DNA of 64,000 nt from Macrolepiota albuminosa. Lineage: Eukaryota > Basidiomycota > Agaricomycetes > Agaricales > Agaricaceae. Positions 56,336-64,000 of the stretch are shown here, piece after piece (the first letter of the stretch is position 1; each line of letters begins with the position of its first letter). The translations under genes and the position numbers were made by a program. Location: the NCBI GenBank assembly GCA_027475525.1, contig JAMWFC010000086.1:558001-622000 (forward strand). Direction: 5' to 3'. Under the pieces are notes generated by a model. The model made no database searches. It was not told the DNA's origin and was given only the letters and a program-made list of their open reading frames with translations.

Positions 56336-58049
56336 CCCTACCCTGCTTGGATAGAATATGTCAGGGGACTCCTTATTTTTTTCTTTTCTCACTTCTTATT
56401 TCTTCACTCTCTCTTCATTCATTCTCTTATTTCTTCTGACATTATTTCATTTTACTGTTTCTATTCTTTCAACACTATCTGTTAGTACTACTCTCAGCCT
56501 TTGAGATGCTCTGGTTCTTTAGCTACCATTCAAACAAGTATGGGCCCTTCAGCACTGCTTTCAGACTGCTTATATAAGCCAGAGTTTGCCTTTCTGACTT
56601 CTAAAGTCCAGAGTTTTCCTGCCTTGTTTGCACAGTTGTTTGGTTAGTCAATTTTCGAGTTTTTAAGGTTTTGTTGTACTGTACAGTTGTTTCCCATGCT
56701 TCAGAGGCCCCAGAAGCATCCAACCTGGCATAGAAAATCCCTAGACTTGTTCTCTTTGGATCTCCCTCTGCCAGGTGAGTAGTTATTATGATATTGTCAG
56801 TACATACTCTAATACACTTTGGATCTCCCTCTGCTAGCTGTGTGACTGAGCCACAGCCTCTAGAGGTCACCCTTACAGAATAATTATTGGGCATCATAAT
56901 GTAGTGAAGGTTAGCCATGTACATCCTGAGTTCTAGGCGCTGTACTCAAGGTCTACAGGGTTGAGATCTCAGTTTAAATAAGCAGTAGAAAATGAATGAG
57001 GAAACAAACCAATTGATGATGTAAAGTTATGTATTGTAGCTATGCACGTGTGTGCTGGTTTCCAACTCTTACATGTTTCTTTTTCTTTTTTTTCTTTTTT
57101 TACTTTTTATTACTTGTATTTTATTAGTTTTATTTATTGTATGTATGTATTCTCTCTTCGCTCTTTATTTTCTTTATTACTTTATTATTATTATATGTGG
57201 TTGTATAGTAATTTATGTATATATAGATATGATAATGATAAATGATATGATATGATACATACATTAAGTGGTACAATATATATAATATATATTATATTAT
57301 TATATAATAAAATAAATAAATAAAATAAAATCTGTTTGAAAAAAACATATAGCATATTGTAATCGTGAAAATCAAAATTAACTTACCTATGAAAAGAAAG
57401 TAATACTACTTATTGATGTGTTGTTATCATTTTGTGTTGTAATATACGCAGACTTGTAATAAAATGAGTTTGAAGTAAACTTGAAGAGTAAATGAAGACT
57501 TACAACGATTTTCGAAGCTGTGTTGAAAATATAGTGTCGAGTTACGTGGCTGGGAATGACGTGCTTTATAATGATATTTCTGCTGTCCAGCTGTATGAAT
57601 CACCTGAATATGCATAAGTGAACACTTTGTCAAAGTATCAATTGTCATCGCTACGATGTACATGAAAGATGGTGACTAATCATTGGTTTGTATTGAACTT
57701 TTTTAGGGTGAGGTGTCATGCATGCAGGTTATGATGGATATAAGAGCTTACATTAAAAAGAATCAATATGTAAAAAAAAGTGCTAATATAAAGTAAAATG
57801 TGCAGAAAAACTCACCAAAATACTAAATTTTTGACGTTATAACTAGTTAAAACATCAAGATACCATCTAGTAACGATGGTGAAACCAACATCCGCAATTT
57901 TTCTCATTTGTCTTTTGTGGAAGGAGTAGGTAGACATGCGTGGGCACCAACACTGTCAGGTTCCGCTGAGTCGGGGGCTTTCCGGGAAAGCAATCGCCCT
58001 TACAATGCGGACTTGACCCACGGATACTCGGGTGTCTGGAACTCTGGGT
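56336..58049. other. AT-rich sequence without a recognised gene
   Basis: It includes a short direct repeat (GGATCTCCCTCTGC[CT]AG at 56758 and 56821), poly-pyrimidine stretches near 57070-57180, and a TA/AAATA-rich run at 57276-57331. The last 100 bp (57940-58049) is GC-rich and unrecognised. No convincing frame was found. Confidence 0.5.
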
Positions 58050-58510
58050 GAGTAAATGGGGGACGCGACCTTCCCATCACGTACTCACTTTTAGCTATTT
58101 CAGTAAATTTTTTTTAAGAAAAAAACGGACCAGATAGAACTGAAATAGCTAAACGAGAGTGTGAGTGTAGCTCACTGGAGGGTGTGGGTCATGGCCTCAC
58201 CGATGGAGCACACAATAAGCAGATATATATTAGAAGAGTGGTGCGTGACACAACGGCTGTCGAAACGAACGAAGTTCGTGGTGAGACCGGACTGACTATG
58301 TGAGAGAGCAACTCCGTGCTCACCTGGGCAGGCAATGGGGAAGGAGATGATGGAAAAAGAGGCTGCCCAGGATGTCTGAGACCGTACGCCATACTGATCA
58401 CGACTCGGCATCTGCCAGACCCTGGCACCGAACCGGTATCGGCTTATGATCTAGAGTGGAGAAAAAGGTGAAAGCGCTTGTGAGAGGTTCCTTGTCACGC
58501 AGAGGCCTCC
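58050..58510. repeat. Left inverted repeat of the YR element
   Basis: It is the reverse complement of 63191-63649 with few differences. It contains TTTAGCTATTTCAGT (58093) and its inverse ACTGAAATAGCTAAA (near 58138, and again just outside at 58512), so a shorter palindromic unit bounded by this 15-mer is nested within it. Confidence 0.85.
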
Positions 58511-58598
58511 ACACTGAAATAGCTAAAATTCGTTATTAGTTTTCTATACTCGTCTATTCGTCAATTTTACTCGCTTTGCTTCGTCATCATTTCCATCT

Positions 58599-60333
58599 AT
58601 GCTATCTGAGAATGTTCAAGCCTGTCAATGCGAGACTTGCTGTCGACACACATTTCAAGTGTCTGAACGTCCCCCGCAAGCATCTGAGACATATGTTTCC
58701 TCCCAAGAGCAGTCTCTCGAGGCTATCAGATCAAGGTCTGATGCAGCCCAGAAACTCGTTGACAAGACAGTTGAAGGGTCTCTATCTATCGGTGGACTTG
58801 TTCGATCCCTTCAGGCATCAGGATTCAGACCTGACAAAGCAGAAGATTTTATTGATGCAGCGCAACGTCGACTTGAAATTCGTCAGTCGAAAGCCAAGGC
58901 TGCACCTAGCCCTTCTCATTCGAGCACTCCGGTTGTGGCTCCTGAACCTTCAGCACCTTCTTCAGGCCTCGAGCGAAGTGCAACTTTCCAGGGCCATAAC
59001 ATGGGTCAAGCATCAGTTGCCTCGCACGGCCAAGCTGTTGAAGCTGCCGCCTGGGCAGCACTTCTTGATTGAGTGGCCTCACCGCCTTCAGTTCCAAAGG
59101 CAATTCCACCTAATCAAGTCCCATTTCACGATCCCAAGATGGTATCTGAGAGCAAAGACTTATCGGATCCTCCAGCCATTTTGCCCTCTCTACTGGCCTT
59201 GGCACCCCATCTCGCATCTTGGCAAGATCAGTCGACAGTCGATCCTCACTTGGTCAAGACCTGGGATCTTTGCCAAGAGTACGGAAAAGAGAGGGTTGTT
59301 GATTCACTTATCAACCTTGTTTAGCTCAGAAAGCTCAAGGATCCGATCTCAAGATCTATTTGGAGACTCGTTATTCTCAATCAATATGTCGATTTCGAGA
59401 AACTTTATGCTACCCTGGATAAAGGCTATGATCACAATGAAGAGCCTAAAGACTTTGCAGGTGGCTTTACGATTATTAGAAAGGATCATGCAACGGCATG
59501 GCGTCCGATTCTATCTGAGTCTGATTGGTCTCGTGCGTTTGATGCTTGGATGGTTGTGGTACTCGCCTTTTACCCCCATCGAGGGGCTGAATTGGCCTTT
59601 TACCGTAGTTGAATCGTTGATTTCTTTTGTTCTTTGCAGGGTGCGGCGTCTATTGCTATCCACTTTGATTCTGAGACGCGAGATAGGTATGCGCGCAATC
59701 CGTTCAGGCTGGACGATCCAAATGAGTTACATATTCCTCTTTTATCACAACTTCTTAGTCTCTCGGCTGCTAATATCTCTTCAACGGCTGGCGCTAAGCG
59801 TGCTGCATATACACGCTTCATGCCAAGCAAAAAGCGAGCAACGACTGTTTGCCAGAACTGGAATATGGGCTATTGTAACGCGGATCCGTGTACGAATGGT
59901 CACAAGCACAACATGTGTTGCGAGTGTGGTGGCAAGCACAGAGCCAGAGACAATGAAGATTGTCATGCCAAACTCAGAGTGAGACGCCAAGCTCATAGAG
60001 GAGCAAGTGGAGGCGACACATAGAGTTGAAGAAGAGATGAGCCGAGGAATGAAATCTCTTTCAGCTGGGAAAAAGAGATTGCTTCAGTCTAGTTCTCACA
60101 ACGGCCCACGTTTTCGTCGGGGATTCGTCTGGAACAGTACATTGACAGCTTCTCCAATGTCTCCTTCTGCTCGTGACACCGAAACCGCACCTCCGTTACC
60201 ATCTCCCCCGAGGCATCTTATCGAAGACCCAAAAATCCGGACAACTCTTTCAGCTATGAGTAATCATATTCATGTAGAAACACCATTCAACATTGACAAG
60301 TTTGAATCAATGCTCTGGGATCACCCCAATTGA
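58599..60333 (+). pseudogene. YR-element gag-like protein, interrupted
   Basis: The first frame (58599-59072) has a coiled-coil-like part (SLEAIRSRSDAAQKLVDK, FRPDKAEDFIDAAQRRLEI) and is followed without frame change by frames broken by TGA at 59070 and TAG near 59322. The C-terminal part (59634-60023) has a Cys/His cluster VCQNWNMGYC, CTNGHKHNMCCECGGKH, of the kind in DIRS-type gag proteins that bind nucleic acid. A further frame 60007-60333 links to RT and ends at TGA 60331-60333. The stops fit C-to-T changes of Arg or Gln codons. Confidence 0.7.
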
Positions 60334-60339
60334 CTTTTT

Positions 60340-61908
60340 GTGAGTTTGGTCATGAGAGGTCTCCGAGAGGGGTTTTGGCCTTTCGATGATGGAAATTGGA
60401 GCGAAAAAGAAGTGGACTTTCTCGAAAACTACTCAACTGAGGAGATTGACCTCGATGCAATAAGAGTTTTTCAGGATAAAGAGATCAAAGCAAAAAGGTG
60501 GTCTGACCCGCTCGAGATCGATGAACTCCTGCCAGGCATGAAAGTGTCTCCTCTGTTTGTGGTTTGGCAATGAGGTAAAGCCAGGGTAGTAACGGATCAT
60601 ACGGCCTCTGGTCTAAATGACGGTATCTCCAAAAATGATGCAAGAGTCAAGTATGATGACATGAGAACATTTGGGCAAGCTCTTTACAACGCAAAACGTC
60701 GTTATCCTTCGACATCTCTTCTGACCTGGAAATCCAATGTGTCTAGTGCTTTCCTTAATCTTCCAGCTCACCCTCTATGGCAACTGCATCAAGTAGTCAA
60801 GGTGGATGGTCAGTGGCATATTGTTTGCCGTTTAGTCTTTGGAAATAGAGCATCCCCTCGTTGTTGGTGTGCCGTAGCTGGTCTTATGTGTTGGATCAGG
60901 GTCACGAAGCTCAGCATGCCAGACCTTCACGACTTCATGGATGACTTTTTCTCTTGGGATGTTGCCTCGGACTTGGTCGAATTCAAAGGCCGTCTTAGAC
61001 CAATGCACCAAGCACAATTACTCATCTTTTGGGATGCTATAGGTTGTCCGTGGGAAGAGAAAAAGCAGGAGTATGGCGAATGCCTCAAGATCATCGGCTT
61101 CTGGGTTGACATTAACAGAGGAACAATATCTCTCACCAAAGACTCCATCAACGACATCATTGCCAAGATCAAGGACTTCATCCAGACTCCAAATCGACGT
61201 CCTCCGCTAAGAGTATGGCAACGTCTCGCTGGTCATCTAAATTGGCTCCTTAACGTCTTACCATGGGGACGGCCCGTGTTGTCTTCAGTTTATCGCAAAA
61301 TAGCATCAAAGTCAACAATGCATGCTGGTGTATTTTTAAACCGTGAAGTTGTCGATGACATGAACTGGTTCTTAAATGTTCTTCCTACTGCTGTGGGGAT
61401 CAAATTTCTCGAAGTGACCCAGTGGGACGACTCTTCAGCGGACTTTGTGTTGTGGACCGACGTGAGCCTGAAGCTTGCTTTGGCATTTGTCTACGCAGGT
61501 AACGGTTATGTCTATCCACTCAATACAGATTCGTCAGGTCCAAAAGTGGATATTTTCTTCCTCGAGTTGTTAGCGATTCTTTCAGCAATTCATCACGTTG
61601 GTTCCTTTGACCATCCACCCAAAAGGCTTCTGGTATTCACCGACAGCCTTGATGCTGTAGCCGTTCTCAACTCCTTAGGCACTTCAGAAGATATGCACAA
61701 CTCTGTTGTCAAGGCAATGGCTGGAATCATAATCGAAACTGGGATCGATTTACGTGTACGTCACATAGCAGGTAAGGACAATACACGTGCCGATCTTCTT
61801 TCTCGTCTTCTTTTCGACGATTATCATCGTTGTTTCCCTGCTGACCACATCCATGACTTCGAACCTCCTAGGGACTTGTTGCCGGCGCGATGGAACAGGT
61901 CCTTCTAA
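60340..61908 (+). pseudogene. Reverse transcriptase-RNase H of the YR element
   Basis: It would copy element RNA into DNA. The N-terminal RT segment (RGLREGFWP, 60355) is cut by a TGA at 60571-60573; the next words ARVVTDHTASGLNDGIS, in the same frame, are a conserved RT block. The frame from 60661 holds ...SSAFLNLPAHP, LVFGNRASPRCW and the catalytic FMDDFF (60934-60951). RNase H follows: WTDVS, FFLELLAIL, FTDSLDAVAVL, RADLLSRLLF, carrying the four acidic residues. It overlaps the recombinase start by 19 bases in another frame. Confidence 0.85.
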
Positions 61909-62900
61909 ACGTTCTTGGCAAATCGTCTCATCGGACGGTTCGCCAACCCATGTCCAGTGCTGACCTTGAGGCCTGGACCCTTCACGTTCAAGCTGAGTCT
62001 ATAGAAAAATCCACAGCATCGTGCTATGCTACCGGAGCACGAGATTATATTTATTTTTGTTCTTCCCATGGCTTGCCTCTCGATCCCACTCCACAAACGT
62101 TGTCAAAATACATTGCATTCACGTCAAGATTTATTTCATCTGGTCCTAAGTATCTTTCTGGCATCGGTCACTATCTACGTAATGTCTATCCCGATTTCGA
62201 TTCAAACAGATCCCATCCACTAGTAAAAGCGACAATTAAAGGTTCAAGAAAGATTCGAGCTGACCCAATTCATCGCAAGCTCCCTCTCCAGCTCTCGCAT
62301 TTATCCCACTTCGTGACATACGCAAAACTAACTCATTGTTTCGATGACCTCCTATTCGCCACAATTATGGCATGCGCATTTTTTGCTTGTCACAGATCCG
62401 GAGAGATGGTTATAAAGTTGAAGGCAGCACTAGACTGGAGAAAGATCATCAAGAGATCGTCTCTCTCTTTCTCGCAGGGCTGTGCTTCATACATTCTACC
62501 ATATCACAAAACTGACAGATTCTTCACGGGCTCACAGGTTATGTTCGCCCACCACAAGATTGTCGATCCCGTAAACCTTTTGTTCGAATACACGACGAAG
62601 CGCGATGCTATACACGGTGCAAAATTTGCACTATTTCTACGTGAAGATGGATCTGTGCCAACTAGGGCATGGTTCGACGCTAAGCTGTTTTCTTTTCTCA
62701 ATAAATCATATGGAGGTCATTCTGCTAGAGCCGGAGGGGCCACTTATTACGCTTCTCTTGGTCTTTCGGAAGACATCATTATGGCAATAGGCCGTTGGTC
62801 ATCTCAAGCCTGGAAAACATACATTCGAGACAACCCATGCATTCGCACCGCTCTTTACCTTGCCAGTTTTAATCGCAGGCATTGCCATCCGCCGCATTGA
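61890..62900 (+). CDS. Tyrosine recombinase of the YR element
   Basis: It would integrate circular DNA copies by site-specific strand exchange, leaving no target duplication. The frame of 336 residues is intact from ATG 61890. The catalytic set is in the expected order: Arg169 in ACHRSGEM, His277-x-x-Arg280 in GGHSARAGG, Trp303 in GRWSS (the His/Trp position) and nucleophile Tyr311 in WKTYIRDN. The N-terminal half is a SAM-like DNA-binding domain (KSTASCYATGARDYIYFC, GLPLDPTPQTLSKYIAF). It is the only YR-element protein here without an interruption, so it could still act in trans. Confidence 0.92.
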   Translation: MEQVLLNVLGKSSHRTVRQPMSSADLEAWTLHVQAESIEKSTASCYATGARDYIYFCSSHGLPLDPTPQTLSKYIAFTSRFISSGPKYLSGIGHYLRNVYPDFDSNRSHPLVKATIKGSRKIRADPIHRKLPLQLSHLSHFVTYAKLTHCFDDLLFATIMACAFFACHRSGEMVIKLKAALDWRKIIKRSSLSFSQGCASYILPYHKTDRFFTGSQVMFAHHKIVDPVNLLFEYTTKRDAIHGAKFALFLREDGSVPTRAWFDAKLFSFLNKSYGGHSARAGGATYYASLGLSEDIIMAIGRWSSQAWKTYIRDNPCIRTALYLASFNRRHCHPPH

Positions 62901-63016
62901 CTTTATTCAATCACGACATAGCTTCTTCAGATCACCTCCTCTCTCTTTCGGCTCAGCTCCCGCACCATCTCCTCACCACCACCTCTCCACCTCACACCTT
63001 TTCAGCTTCCTCTATA

Positions 63017-63806
63017 GCTAGCTGTTGCCTCTCGCCTCTAGTCGAGGATTTACGTAGACCTCGCCCTAATATACGAAGGTCACACAACAGTGTGACCAGT
63101 TCGACGCTACACCCGTCTCTCTCATCGAAAATTCCGATTAACTGCAGAGGTCCTTGTAAAGGCGAGCACCGAAGGTGAGAAAGTGTTTTTGGAGGCCTCT
63201 GCGTGACAAGGAACCTCTCACAAGCACTTTCACCTTTTCTCCACTCTAGATCGTAAGCCGATACCGGTTCGGTGCCAGGGTCTGGCAGATGCCGAGTTGC
63301 GATCAGTATGGCGTACGGTCTCAGACATCCTGGGCAGCCTCTTTTTCCATCATCTCCTTCCCCATTGCCTGCCCAGGTGAGCACGGAGTTGCTCTCTCAC
63401 ATAGTCAGTCCGGTCTCACCACGAACTTTGTTCGTTTCGACAGCCGTTGTGTCGTGCACCACTCTTCTAATATATATCTGCTTATTGTGTGCTCCATCGG
63501 TGAGGCCGTGACCCACACCCTCCAGTGAGCTACACTCACACTCTCGTTTAGCTATTTCAGTTCTATCTGGTCCGTTTTTTTCTTAAAAAAATTCACTGAA
63601 ATAGCTAAAAGTGAGTACGTGATGGGAAGGTCGCGTCTCCCATTTACTCATATTTATTCTCTCAGTTCGTTATTAGTTTTCTATACTCGTCTATTCATCA
63701 ACCCTCCCTCCTCACCCTGTAATTATTAGTATAGCTAGCTAGCTGTCACCTCTCACCTCTAGTCGAGGATTTACGTAGACCTCACCCTAATACACAAAGG
63801 TCACAC
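63017..63806. repeat. B1, right inverted repeat, A2 and B2 of the YR element
   Basis: B1 (63017-63088) is followed by the right inverted repeat (63191-63649), A2 (63666-63701) and B2 (63737-63806). B1 and B2 share CTCTAGTCGAGGATTTACGT and AAGGTCACAC, and similarity stops exactly at CACAC in both, marking the right end of the element. Confidence 0.8.
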
Positions 63807-64000
63807 TGTTGGGGTTCAAGACGTGGACAGGGAAATCCCAGGAGAGGGGACTTAGTCTGGAGGTTTTTTGGTGGTTGGTAACTGGGAAGTTCGGGTGGGG
63901 GTTGAGTCGTGAACCGGAGGTTCTAAGACGAGACCAAGTTAGTAAATTAGAGTCGCAAAGTGCGTACCAGTCTTAGAGCACGCAAATATCCAAGCGTGCC
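63807..64000. other. Possible LTR start at the right edge
   Basis: Immediately after the YR element the sequence starts TGTTGGGGTTCAAG, an LTR-like terminus, and continues GC-rich with no frame. Only 194 bases are visible, so this is tentative. Confidence 0.25.

Larger units (their letters stand above)
58050..63806 (+). mobile_element. DIRS/Ngaro-like tyrosine-recombinase retrotransposon
   Basis: The order is gag, RT-RNase H, tyrosine recombinase, the signature of YR retrotransposons. Inverted repeats of about 460 bp flank the coding part (58050-58510 and 63191-63649). Short direct repeats are also split around it: A1 (58530-58564, CGTTATTAGTTTTCTATACT) recurs as A2 (63666-63701), and B1 (63017-63088, TCGAGGATTTACGTAGACCT) recurs as B2 (63737-63806). 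The A1-ORFs-B1-A2-B2 layout is that of split-direct-repeat elements (PAT/Ngaro type), while the RT-YR content fits DIRS-like elements too. Gag and RT are interrupted by C-to-T stops; the recombinase is intact. Confidence 0.85.

Noticed and set aside
57042..57331. Hydrophobic frames and TA-rich run that might suggest a membrane peptide or an origin.
   Set aside because: Phe/Leu/Tyr-rich peptides arise from simple T-rich sequence, and no origin-specific motif can be shown.

Overview
The window looks like a scaffold piece from an Agaricomycete (mushroom-type basidiomycete) nuclear genome. The evidence is multi-exon genes with 50-60 bp GT-AG introns, a secreted AA9 lytic polysaccharide monooxygenase, a GMC oxidoreductase, a DUF6534-like membrane protein, and a typical fungal set of mobile elements (Ty3/gypsy, LINE, Tc1/mariner, CACTA-type MITE, DIRS/Ngaro-like tyrosine-recombinase retrotransposon). 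A run of exactly 100 N at 56101-56200 marks a scaffold join.

Layout. 0-5.2 kb: two nested, decayed Ty3/gypsy remnants on the minus strand. 5.6-7.8 kb: DUF6534-like seven-helix protein (minus). 11.7-13.4 kb: Ser/Ala-rich single-pass membrane protein (plus). 19.5-20.1 kb: small dual-specificity phosphatase (plus). 21.4-22.3 kb: AA9 LPMO (plus). 22.8-25.1 kb: GMC oxidoreductase with one in-frame TGA (minus). 26.6-27.9 kb: aldo/keto reductase (minus). 28.6-30.1 kb: F-box/LRR-like protein (minus). 30.8-32.6 kb: MFS transporter (minus). 33.0-35.3 kb: BAG-domain protein (minus). 36.8-47.5 kb: two secreted PEBP-like genes in opposite orientation plus a PEBP relic, enclosing a tandem array of three HNH-nuclease-like paralogues with a 5'-truncated LINE inside the duplication. 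48.1-49.6 kb: an acidic protein made of three ~156-residue repeats. 49.7-63.8 kb: almost entirely mobile DNA.

The LPMO, GMC oxidoreductase and aldo/keto reductase lie within 7 kb. An LPMO needs electrons and H2O2, and GMC oxidases make H2O2, so the neighbourhood is compatible with lignocellulose breakdown, but the sequence does not show that they are co-regulated.

Three observations deserve most attention. (1) Five tandem duplications all have a period of exactly 77 bp (three match over exactly 77 bases, two over 78 and 79 by chance extension). This looks like an assembly artefact rather than biology, and one of them breaks the Tc1 transposase frame. (2) A 2.6-kb element with ~135-bp GC-rich terminal inverted repeats carries an array of tRNA-like sequences, each with intact A and B boxes, repeating at about 160 bp. 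I do not recognise this combination from any described element class. (3) All eight TGA/TAG interruptions where the ancestral residue can be inferred, in the Tc1, DIRS, GMC and F-box frames, fit a coding-strand C-to-T change (seven as CGA to TGA), which suggests CpG deamination or a RIP-like process.
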